Below are positions 56,814-64,000 of a stretch of 64,000 bases of DNA, in pieces. The notes under the pieces were generated by a model. It searched no databases. It had not been told where the DNA came from and saw nothing but the letters and a program-made list of their open reading frames with translations. The first letter of the stretch is position 1, and the number at the start of each line of letters is the position of its first letter. Source of the stretch: Desulfosoma caldarium (GTDB lineage Bacteria; Desulfobacterota; Syntrophobacteria; Syntrophobacterales; DSM-9756); the NCBI RefSeq assembly GCF_003751385.1, contig NZ_RJVA01000011.1:378412-442411 (forward strand), read 5' to 3'. Both the position numbers and the translations under genes were made by a program.

Positions 56814-57755
56814 TTATCCGTGGTGGGCCAAGGATTCCACGTAACGTCCTGCGCAAAAAGCCGCCGTGGCGCCGTCGCCTACGGCAGTGACGATTTGACG
56901 AAGGCTTTTGGATCGCACATCGCCAGCCGCATAAACCCCCGGAACCGATGTGGCCATCTGATTGTCGGTGATGAGAAACCCCAAGGCATCTCGGTGAACG
57001 TCTTCAGGGACCCACTGCGTGTTGGGAACAAGTCCCACGAAGACAAACACGCCGGAAACGTTGAGTTCCGAAGAAGCATTGGTGACCGTGTCTTGCAGGA
57101 CGAGGCCCGTCACCCCTTGAGGACCTCCCTGAATTTCGGTAACGATGCGGTTCCAGTGCACGGTGATTTTGGGGTTGGCCAGGGCTTCTTCCTGAAGGAT
57201 CTTCACGGCGCGAAGGGTGTTTCGGCGATGAATGATGTGCACGTGGGACGCGAACTTGGTCAGATACACGGCCTCTTCCACCGCCGTATCACCGCCTCCG
57301 ATAACGGCCACCTCTTCGTTGCGGTAAAACGGGCCATCACAAATGGCACAATAGGACACACCGCGCCCCGTGAATTCCGCTTCGCCTTTGACCTGAAGCT
57401 TCCGCGGCGTGCAGCCCGTAGCGATAATCACCGCCTTGGCCTCCATAGGCCCCTCGGGCGTATGCAGCACCTTGATTGTGCCCGAAAGGTCCAACCCCGT
57501 CACTTCGACGCTGCGATGTTCCATGCCGAAACGCAGCCCCTGGGCTTTAAACAGCTCGGTCAATTCAAATGTGGTGATGCCTTCGGGAAAACCCGGGTAA
57601 TTGTCCACTTTTTCGTAGGTAAGAAGCTGGCCACCGAGGCCGATGCGTTCCACCAGGAGCGTCTTATAGCGGGCGCGGGAGGCGTACAATGCCGCCGTAA
57701 GCCCGGCCGGCCCTCCACCCACGATCACCATGTCATACGTTGTAGGGCTCGTCAT
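56814..57755 (-). CDS. trxB: thioredoxin-disulfide reductase
   Basis: 313 aa. FAD motif VIVGGGPAGLTAALYASRA, redox pair in YCAICDGPFY, NADPH motif VIGGGDTAVEEA, and C-terminal GVYAAGDVRSKSLRQIVTA. It keeps thioredoxin reduced and is just downstream of trxA. A second FAD-binding site and the two-domain arrangement are complete. Confidence 0.97.
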   Translation of the reverse strand: MTSPTTYDMVIVGGGPAGLTAALYASRARYKTLLVERIGLGGQLLTYEKVDNYPGFPEGITTFELTELFKAQGLRFGMEHRSVEVTGLDLSGTIKVLHTPEGPMEAKAVIIATGCTPRKLQVKGEAEFTGRGVSYCAICDGPFYRNEEVAVIGGGDTAVEEAVYLTKFASHVHIIHRRNTLRAVKILQEEALANPKITVHWNRIVTEIQGGPQGVTGLVLQDTVTNASSELNVSGVFVFVGLVPNTQWVPEDVHRDALGFLITDNQMATSVPGVYAAGDVRSKSLRQIVTAVGDGATAAFCAGRYVESLAHHG

Positions 57756-57839
57756 GGGGATTTGGCACGCTTTGATGAAGTGTGTTCATGGACCCGCGAG
57801 TGGGCCCATGGCGATTGGCGTTCTGGGAAGGCGAAGGGA

Positions 57840-58172
57840 TTAGGACACCACCTTGTCCACCGCTGCGGTGATTTGGGATTTGGCCACTGCCCCCGTGATC
57901 TGCTCGGTCACGGTACCGTTCTTAAAAAGAATCAAGGTCGGGATGGCGCGAATGCCAAAACGGGCAGGCGTGTTGGGATTTTCATCCACATTGCACTTGG
58001 CCACCTTGAGTTTTCCCGCGTATTCGGCCGACAATTCTTCGATGACCGGAGCAATGGCGCGGCACGGCCCACACCACGGTGCCCAGAAATCCACAAGAAC
58101 CGGAATGCTCGATTGCAAGACGTCCTGTTCAAAACTGCTGTCCGTGATTTCTATGATGTTCTTTCCCGCCAT
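57840..58172 (-). CDS. trxA: thioredoxin
   Basis: 110 aa with the WCGPC active site in DFWAPWCGPCRAIAP, and the cis-proline in AIPTLILFKNG. An extra cysteine (AKCNVDENP) is common in this group. GGGAGG precedes the ATG at 58172. First gene of the long minus operon, with a strong promoter upstream. Confidence 0.97.
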   Translation of the reverse strand: MAGKNIIEITDSSFEQDVLQSSIPVLVDFWAPWCGPCRAIAPVIEELSAEYAGKLKVAKCNVDENPNTPARFGIRAIPTLILFKNGTVTEQITGAVAKSQITAAVDKVVS

Positions 58173-58261
58173 GTGATCAAACCTCCCTGGGCATTGTGCT
58201 GGGGGCCGATGGGCCCTGACCCGCATGTTTTTTTCCTCTGCCTCACGAAACTCGATGTTGG

Positions 58262-58291
58262 ACTATAAACCAGCCCATTTTTCTTTGTCAA
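58262..58291 (-). promoter_or_regulatory. sigma-70 promoter for trxA
   Basis: Minus strand TTGACA (58286-58291), 18-base spacer, TATAGT (58262-58267, five of six). About 90 bases before trxA. Confidence 0.65.
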
Positions 58292-58363
58292 CGACTGCGG
58301 AAGGAGGTAAGAGCAGACCCACGTTGCCCACCCACCTGTGCGAGCTGTTGTGGGAGTTGGCCC

Positions 58364-59728
58364 ATGAGCAAAGACAAGACCGTTTTTCAATGCCTGGAAT
58401 GCGGTTACGAAACATCTAAATGGCTGGGCCGATGCCCCGGCTGCCATGCCTGGAACACGCTGCAGGAGGCCGTAAAATCCGCAGGCCTTCGGCGAACAAC
58501 CGCAGGGAGGTCCCCGTCCGCGCAGCCTGTGCTTCTGTTCGACGTGCCGATCCTTGAAGACATGCGCCTGAAATCGGGCCTGAAAGAATGGGACCGCGTC
58601 CTGGGTGGGGGGCTGGTTCCCGGATCCGTCATGTTGCTGGCGGGCGATCCCGGTATCGGCAAATCCACGCTCCTTCTGCAGGCCCTCGGCCACATGGCGC
58701 GCCTCGGCCCCGTGCTCTACGTGTCCGGAGAAGAAAGCCTGGCGCAAATCAAACTGCGTGCTCAGCGCCTCGGCCTTGAGCGCACCGAATCCCTATGGGT
58801 TCTCGCGGAAACCAGTCTGGACACTCTGGAACCCGTCCTGGTCGACCGGCCTCCCCTGGTTTTGGCCGTGGATTCCATTCAAACCATGCGATTGGACGCT
58901 CTGGAAAGCGCTCCGGGGTCCGTGTCCCAGGTGAGAGAATCTGCGGCGTGGCTGCAACGGTTGGCCAAAGAAAAAAACATGGGCGTTTTTCTTGTGGGCC
59001 ACGTCACCAAGGAGGGCATTGTGGCCGGGCCTCGTGTGTTGGAACACCTGGTGGATGCGGTGTTGTACCTGGAAGGGGACCGCAGCCACTCCTTTCGGTT
59101 GCTTCGCACTGTGAAAAACCGGTTCGGATCCACCAACGAAATCGGCGTCTTTGAAATGAAGGAATCGGGCCTGGAACAGGTGCCGAACCCATCACGATTT
59201 CTCCTGGCGGAACGCCCTGTGGGAGGATCGGGGTCGGTGGTGGTCTGCGCCATGGAAGGCACCCGCCCCATTCTGGTGGAAGTGCAGGCTCTAGTCTCGT
59301 CCAGCGGCTGGACACAGCCACGGCGCACCTTCATGGGCGTGGATGCCAATCGCGTGTCCCTGCTTTTGGCCGTGCTGGAAAAGAAATTGGGCTTTCATTT
59401 TCTGCAGCAGGACGTGTTCGTCAATGTGGCTGGTGGCGTCAAGCTCACCGAAACGGCGGCGGACCTGGCCGTGGTCCTGGCCTTGGTGAGCAGTTCCCTG
59501 GATGTGCCTTTGCCCGAAGATCTGGTGGCCTGGGGAGAAGTGGGCCTGGCGGGAGAAGTGCGAGGCGTGGGGCATGCGACGCGCCGACTGGCCGAAGCCG
59601 TTTCCTTGGGATTTCGCACCATCGTGTGCCCACGGGGAAATCAGGAACAACTGGCGGCCAGCAACCCCCATGTTCAATACCTTGGGGTTCGATCCGTGGA
59701 AGAAGCCGTAAACCAGCTCTTCGGCTAA
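58364..59728 (+). CDS. radA: DNA repair protein RadA
   Basis: 454 aa. N-terminal zinc finger (Cys10, 13, 24, 27), RecA-like ATPase with AGDPGIGKST, the RadA-specific KNRFG in VKNRFGSTNEIGVFEM, and a C-terminal Lon-like domain. It promotes branch migration in recombination and natural transformation. No visible partner gene; divergent from trxA. Confidence 0.97.
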   Translation: MSKDKTVFQCLECGYETSKWLGRCPGCHAWNTLQEAVKSAGLRRTTAGRSPSAQPVLLFDVPILEDMRLKSGLKEWDRVLGGGLVPGSVMLLAGDPGIGKSTLLLQALGHMARLGPVLYVSGEESLAQIKLRAQRLGLERTESLWVLAETSLDTLEPVLVDRPPLVLAVDSIQTMRLDALESAPGSVSQVRESAAWLQRLAKEKNMGVFLVGHVTKEGIVAGPRVLEHLVDAVLYLEGDRSHSFRLLRTVKNRFGSTNEIGVFEMKESGLEQVPNPSRFLLAERPVGGSGSVVVCAMEGTRPILVEVQALVSSSGWTQPRRTFMGVDANRVSLLLAVLEKKLGFHFLQQDVFVNVAGGVKLTETAADLAVVLALVSSSLDVPLPEDLVAWGEVGLAGEVRGVGHATRRLAEAVSLGFRTIVCPRGNQEQLAASNPHVQYLGVRSVEEAVNQLFG

Positions 59729-59820
59729 AGCCACGGCCATGGCCGCGCAGGCGCTTCGACCATTGCTATGGGCGGCTGACGGCGACCGCCGGCATTTTCA
59801 CGAAAAACCCCCGCTCGCTT

Positions 59821-60894
59821 TTAGACCGGGTTCGATGTCGGCGGAGGGGCTTCCAATGCTCGGCGAATACCACGAGTGAAGGGTTTTCGAATGATGCCCA
59901 CTTCCGTGATGATCCCCGTGATGTACCGATGAGGCGTCACATCGAAGGCCGGGTTGACAGCGGCCATGCCTCGAGGCGCCACCAGGCGGCCGTAAAAATG
60001 GGTCACTTCTTTGGCATCTCTCTCTTCGATGGGGATTTGCGATCCGTTGGGTAGCAGGGGATCGATGGTAGATCGCGGCGCGGCCACGTAAAAGGGCACG
60101 CCGTTGGCTTGGGCCAGCACCGCCAGGGCGTAGGTCCCAATCTTGTTGGCCGTGTCGCCGTTGGCGGCGATGCGGTCCGCTCCCACGATCACCAGATCGA
60201 TCTTTTTTTGCTGCATCAAACTTCCGGCCGCATTGTCCGTGATCAGGGTGCATGGGATTTTTTCCGCCATGAGCTCATAGGCCGTCAGGCGGCTCCCCTG
60301 AAGAAAAGGCCGCGTTTCGCAGCAGGTGACGTGAAGGGATGGGTCGGCGGCAAAAGCCGCTCGAATGACTCCCAGTGCGGTGCCGTAGTCGCCGGTGGCG
60401 AGTGCGCCCGCGTTACAGTAGGTGAGAATGCGGGCGCCTCGAGGAACGACCTCCATGCCCCACCGGCCGATGGCTTCGTTCGTGCGAACATCTTCTTCCA
60501 AAATCGCCTGGGATTTTTCGCGAATGAGCTGCTGCAGCCGGGGCACATCCACTCCGGGATTTTCCACAACCACGGCAAACATGGCATCCACGGCCCAACT
60601 CAAATTGTTGCCCGTCGGCCGAGCCGATCGAATGCGCTCACACACGCGGGAAAACTTGCGAACAAAAGTGCGCACATCTGCGGCCATGATGGTGCGAGCG
60701 CCCAAGGCCGCCGCCATGGCTCCCGCGATGCCGACGGCCGGAGCACCACGAATGGCCATGGTCTTGATGGCGCGAATGACGTCATCGACCGTGGTGCATC
60801 GCAAAACCTTGTGCTTGTGAGGCAGAAGCCTTTGGTCCAGGATCATGACGGCATCGCCGTCCCACCATATGGGGCGAAGTGGCGAAGAAGGCAT
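59821..60894 (-). CDS. mtnA: S-methyl-5-thioribose-1-phosphate isomerase
   Basis: 357 aa. Catalytic cysteine in LTYCNAGALATGDYG and aspartate in VIVGADRIAANGD are the eIF2B-like/MtnA residues. RGAPAVGIAGA is also diagnostic. Methionine salvage. The ATG at 60894 has AGGAG at a proper distance; the GTG at 60900 would sit on top of it. No other salvage gene is near; the family also acts in other aldose-ketose steps. Confidence 0.94.
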   Translation of the reverse strand: MPSSPLRPIWWDGDAVMILDQRLLPHKHKVLRCTTVDDVIRAIKTMAIRGAPAVGIAGAMAAALGARTIMAADVRTFVRKFSRVCERIRSARPTGNNLSWAVDAMFAVVVENPGVDVPRLQQLIREKSQAILEEDVRTNEAIGRWGMEVVPRGARILTYCNAGALATGDYGTALGVIRAAFAADPSLHVTCCETRPFLQGSRLTAYELMAEKIPCTLITDNAAGSLMQQKKIDLVIVGADRIAANGDTANKIGTYALAVLAQANGVPFYVAAPRSTIDPLLPNGSQIPIEERDAKEVTHFYGRLVAPRGMAAVNPAFDVTPHRYITGIITEVGIIRKPFTRGIRRALEAPPPTSNPV

Positions 60895-61085
60895 GGGCAC
60901 TCTCCTTTTGGCCAGTTAAGAAATTCCTGCAGCATTTCGTCCTTGCACACGCCCGCTCGGGGCGGCGCCGGGAGCCCATCGCAAGCCCGCCGCCTTTTGC
61001 TCATCCAAAATTGGTCGCTCCCGCGAAAGCGGAAGTCCACAACATCTTTTCAAAGCAACCGCGTCCTCTCGATCCGATTTCTTCG

Positions 61086-61107
61086 GGGACGGCCCTCGGG
61101 CCGTCCC
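61086..61107. repeat. GC-rich hairpin between mtnA and gatB
   Basis: GGGACGGCC, loop CTCG, GGCCGTCCC; perfect 9-bp stem with no T run. A CGCTCCCGCG REP-like element lies near 61018. Probably a repeat element or RNA stabiliser downstream of gatB. Confidence 0.5.
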
Positions 61108-61160
61108 TTCGAAAGCACGGGACTCGGACTTTATACCGGCCAGCGAGGGCGTCTATCAGT

Positions 61161-62600
61161 TCAGGCCGACGGACTCGAAAGCTTTTCTTTGAGAAGGCGG
61201 TTAACCAGCTGAGGGTTGGCCTTGCCGCGCGTCTTTTGCATGACCTGCCCGATAAAAAATCCCATGAGCTTCTCTTTGCCTTGCCGGTAAGCGTCCACTT
61301 CCTTGGGGTTTTCCTGAAGCACTTGGTCGATGATGACCATAAGGACCCCTTCGTCGGTTACCTGCCGCAAGCCCTTGTCTTCAACAATGCGCGACGGTGC
61401 CGCGCCGCTTTCGTACATTTCTTTGAAGACCGCTTTGGCGATCTTGCCACTAATGACGTTCTTGTCCACCAGGTCCAGAAGTTCCGCCAAATGGGCGGGC
61501 GGCACGGGACATTGGTCAATGTCGCGCTCATCTCGCTTCAGCTCCCGAAGAAGCTCGCTCATGATCCAGTTGCTGACCGTCTTAGGCTGCGGAAAATCCG
61601 CCGTGACGGCTTCAAAATAGTCGGCCACATCCTTGGACGCCGTAAGGACCGCCGCATCATAGGCGGGCAGGCCGTATTGCGCCACGAATCGTTCCCGCTT
61701 GGCGTCGGGCAATTCGGGAAGACTGCGGCGCACCTCTTCGATCCACGCCTCATCGATGGTCAGCGGTACCAGATCAGGGTCGGGAAAGTAGCGGTAATCG
61801 TGGGCTTCCTCTTTACCACGCATGCTGATCGTTACTCCTCGACCCGCATCCCAAAGGCGCGTTTCCTGCACCACCGCTTCACCCTTGTCCAGAAGAGCAC
61901 GCTGACGGCGCACTTCAAATTCCAAAGCGCGCTGCACATGGCGAAAGGAATTCATATTTTTGAGTTCCGTTTTCACACCGAAGCCCGTGGTGCCGGCGGG
62001 TCGCAAACTGATGTTGGCGTCGCAACGAAAGCTGCCCTCTTCCATGTTCCCGTCGCAGATTTCCAGGTAGCGCAAAATGTCTCGAAGCGTGCGCAAGTAC
62101 GCCGCCGCTTCCTCGGGCGTGCGTATGTCGGGTTCGCTGACGATTTCAATCAAGGGCACGCCCGTGCGGTTGAAATCGACATAGCTCACCGGTTGGGCTT
62201 CGTCATGAACGAGCTTTCCCGCATCCTCTTCCATGTGAATGCGCGTGATCCCAATGCGTCGGGTGCCGTTTTCCGTGGTGATGTCGAGCCAGCCACCCGT
62301 GGCCAAAGGTTCTTCATACTGGGATATCTGATAATTTTTGGGTAGGTCCGGGTAGAAATAATTCTTGCGGGCGAAGCGGCATCGAGAAGCAATGCGGCAG
62401 TGTGTGGCCAGGGCCATTTTCATGGCGTATTCGACCACGGTGCGATTCAGCACGGGGAGCACTCCCGGCATGCCCAAACACACAGGGCAGGTGTGGGTGT
62501 TGGGCGCGGCCCCAAAGGCCGTGGAGCACCCGCAAAAAATCTTGCTTTGCGTGAGCAGCTGCGCATGCACTTCCAATCCGATGACCGTTTCCCATTCCAT
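61161..62600 (-). CDS. gatB: aspartyl/glutamyl-tRNA amidotransferase subunit B
   Basis: 479 aa. [39 protein letters not shown] (zinc cysteines), [10 protein letters not shown] and [11 protein letters not shown] are GatB cores; the C-terminal GatB/YqeY tail ends with [19 protein letters not shown]. It amidates mischarged Glu-tRNA-Gln or Asp-tRNA-Asn. Partners gatA and gatC are not in this window. The ATG at 62600 matches the family; the longer frame runs through the 8-bp repeats and is rejected. Confidence 0.95.
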   Translation of the reverse strand: MEWETVIGLEVHAQLLTQSKIFCGCSTAFGAAPNTHTCPVCLGMPGVLPVLNRTVVEYAMKMALATHCRIASRCRFARKNYFYPDLPKNYQISQYEEPLATGGWLDITTENGTRRIGITRIHMEEDAGKLVHDEAQPVSYVDFNRTGVPLIEIVSEPDIRTPEEAAAYLRTLRDILRYLEICDGNMEEGSFRCDANISLRPAGTTGFGVKTELKNMNSFRHVQRALEFEVRRQRALLDKGEAVVQETRLWDAGRGVTISMRGKEEAHDYRYFPDPDLVPLTIDEAWIEEVRRSLPELPDAKRERFVAQYGLPAYDAAVLTASKDVADYFEAVTADFPQPKTVSNWIMSELLRELKRDERDIDQCPVPPAHLAELLDLVDKNVISGKIAKAVFKEMYESGAAPSRIVEDKGLRQVTDEGVLMVIIDQVLQENPKEVDAYRQGKEKLMGFFIGQVMQKTRGKANPQLVNRLLKEKLSSPSA

Positions 62601-62692
62601 GATCGTGCCTCGCAGTACAATCGGTTGCACGGGGCGGCGCTTGCCCGCCCGCGAAAATTTCCACCCGCCCCTTTTAGCACCGATTGGAGCAT

Positions 62693-62748
62693 TCGTGAAG
62701 TCGTGAAGTCGTGAAGTCGTGAAGTCGTGAAGTCGTGAAGTCGTGAAG
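62693..62748. repeat. 8-bp tandem repeat, seven perfect copies
   Basis: TCGTGAAG repeated seven times without error. It lies between the gatB start and the sucC promoter. A repeat of this unit length is prone to copy-number change by slippage. Confidence 0.95.
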
Positions 62749-62780
62749 GGGGGAAAGCGACCATGGACGCTTTCACGATT

Positions 62781-62809
62781 TTGACTTTGCGAAACTTTTC
62801 TTCTACAAA
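62781..62809 (+). promoter_or_regulatory. sigma-70 promoter for sucC
   Basis: TTGACT (62781-62786), 17-base spacer, TACAAA (62804-62809). About 107 bases before the sucC ATG, 32 bases after the tandem repeats. Confidence 0.55.
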
Positions 62810-62916
62810 GGGCGAAGCGAAAAGGGCCCGGTGGAGCTTTTCGCGTGGCGATTCCAACGGCGTTTCTTGGTGCAACGGCGGGAGGTGCGACCAATGATCA
62901 ACGGGAGAGGGTGGCC

Positions 62917-64000
62917 ATGAAAATTCACGAACACCAAGCGAAGGAACTGTTTCAGAAGTATGGAGTGCCCGTTCCTCGAGGCCGAGTGGCCTTTACGGTG
63001 GAGGAAGCCCAATCGGTGGCTCAAGACCTGGGCACTTTACCCGTGGTGATCAAAGCCCAGATTCATGCTGGCGGCCGGGGCAAAGCAGGCGGCGTGAAGC
63101 TGGCCCATACGGCGGAGGACGTCGCAGCCGTGGCCGGCAGCATTCTCGGCATGACCCTCGTTACCCATCAAACGGGGCCCGAAGGCCGTCTGGTGCGCAA
63201 GGTCTTGGTGGAAGAGGGCCTGGATATTGACAAGGAGCTCTACTTGAGCCTTCTGCCCGACCGATCCACGGCAAAACTCGTTTTTATGGCCAGCGAAGCC
63301 GGCGGCATGGACATTGAGGAAGTGGCGTCCAAAACGCCGGAAAAAATCGTCAAGGTCTATGTGGATCCTCTGGTGGGCCTGCAGCCCTTCATGGCCCGCA
63401 AACTGGCCTACGGCCTTCGCCTAGAACCCGATATCTTGAAGCTCTTTCTTCCCATGGTCCACGCTTTGTACCGGCTGTGCTTGGACTACGACGCGTCCCT
63501 TGTGGAGATCAACCCTCTGGTGGTTACCAAGGACCGAAGGCTTCTTGCCTTGGATGCCAAGATGAATTTCGATGACAATGCCCTCTTTCGCCACAAGGAC
63601 GTCCTGGCCTATCGAGACCTGGACGAGGAGGACCCTTTGGAAGTGGAGGCGTCCAAGCACAACCTAAACTACATCAAAATGGACGGCAATATCGGCAACA
63701 TGGTCAACGGCGCCGGCCTGGCCATGGCCACTATGGACATCATCAAGCTGGCGGGAGCCGAACCGGCCAACTTTTTGGATGTGGGTGGAGGCGCCAGCGC
63801 AGAAATGGTGGAAAACGGCTTTCGCATCATTTTGAGCGATCCCAACGTCAAGGGGGTGCTCATCAACATTTTCGGCGGCATTTTGCGCTGCGACGTGCTG
63901 GCTCAGGGTGTGGTGGAGGCCAGTAAAAAAGTGGGCGTCAAGGTCCCCGTGGTCATTCGCATGGAAGGCACCAACGTGGAACAGGGGCGCAAAATCTTGC
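62917..64000 (+). CDS. sucC: succinate--CoA ligase, beta subunit, 3' partial
   Basis: The first 361 codons are present; the gene runs off the window. [20 protein letters not shown], the ATP-grasp stretch [20 protein letters not shown] and [13 protein letters not shown] with [14 protein letters not shown] are SucC signatures. It makes or consumes succinyl-CoA in the TCA cycle. GAGAGGGTGG precedes the ATG. sucD is expected next. Confidence 0.96.
   Translation, partial: MKIHEHQAKELFQKYGVPVPRGRVAFTVEEAQSVAQDLGTLPVVIKAQIHAGGRGKAGGVKLAHTAEDVAAVAGSILGMTLVTHQTGPEGRLVRKVLVEEGLDIDKELYLSLLPDRSTAKLVFMASEAGGMDIEEVASKTPEKIVKVYVDPLVGLQPFMARKLAYGLRLEPDILKLFLPMVHALYRLCLDYDASLVEINPLVVTKDRRLLALDAKMNFDDNALFRHKDVLAYRDLDEEDPLEVEASKHNLNYIKMDGNIGNMVNGAGLAMATMDIIKLAGAEPANFLDVGGGASAEMVENGFRIILSDPNVKGVLINIFGGILRCDVLAQGVVEASKKVGVKVPVVIRMEGTNVEQGRKIL

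Noticed and set aside
56820-58268. 482-codon plus-strand frame opposite trxB and trxA
   Set aside because: Antisense shadow of two genes with clear active-site motifs.
62693-62748. CRISPR array
   Set aside because: Units are 8 bases and directly abutting, with no spacers.
62601-62894. N-terminal extension of gatB through the tandem repeats
   Set aside because: It would translate the 8-bp repeats into a peptide; GatB proteins begin at [14 protein letters not shown].

Overview
The window looks like a chromosomal segment of a GC-rich, Gram-negative bacterium. The mix of core genes is what one expects in the Desulfobacterota/Deltaproteobacteria: an Mla-type lipid ABC transporter, KDO synthesis enzymes, BamD, IHF-alpha, a [4Fe-4S]-type PurF, a TrpB2-type synthase and a 'phenol_MetA'-like porin. 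A Syntrophobacterales-like relative is my best guess. This rests on gene content and family resemblance, not on a search.

Layout. 0-8.5 kb: nucleoside-recognition membrane protein, ddl, an HD hydrolase, a divergent DnaA, then a minus-strand operon ihfA-mlaE(STAS fusion)-mlaF-mlaD-lipoprotein. 8.6-10.6 kb: tRNA-Met, queD and a DUF2333-like exported protein. 10.6-20.3 kb (minus): carA-carB-purF-kdsD-a catalytically altered DapA-like protein-M48/TPR membrane protease. 20.8-21.6 kb: a decayed nucleotidyltransferase plus its small partner. 21.7-28.3 kb: kdsB, prmA, icd, comF, a YpsA/SLOG-like protein, an alpha/beta hydrolase and citrate synthase. 28.3-33.7 kb: REP-like palindromes, an outer-membrane porin-like protein, trpB2 preceded by a complete tryptophan attenuator, a decayed MntA-HepT pair and cysQ. 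33.8-45.5 kb (plus): the translation and envelope cluster rpsB-tsf-pyrH-frr-uppS-cdsA-dxr-rseP, followed by tsaB, a cysteine-cluster protein, der and a periplasmic-binding-like protein. 45.5-47.6 kb: tRNA-Lys and tRNA-Glu followed by a small graveyard of REP repeats, a truncated REP-associated transposase, an IS481-family remnant and a broken response regulator. 47.6-58.2 kb (minus): trxA-trxB-bamD-rho-rpmE-prfA-prmC-murA and comEC. 58.4-64 kb: radA, mtnA, gatB and the start of sucC.

The clearest regulatory discovery is the leader at 31.69-31.83 kb. It has a 17-residue leader peptide with five Trp codons, mutually exclusive 1:2, 2:3 and 3:4 stems, and a U-rich terminator, all upstream of a stand-alone TrpB2 gene. 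Other points of note are a DapA-fold protein lacking the Schiff-base lysine and catalytic tyrosine, a DnaA with a non-canonical Walker B, seven perfect copies of an 8-bp repeat next to the sucC promoter, and two decayed MNT-type nucleotidyltransferase loci. No intact prophage, CRISPR array or defence island is visible.
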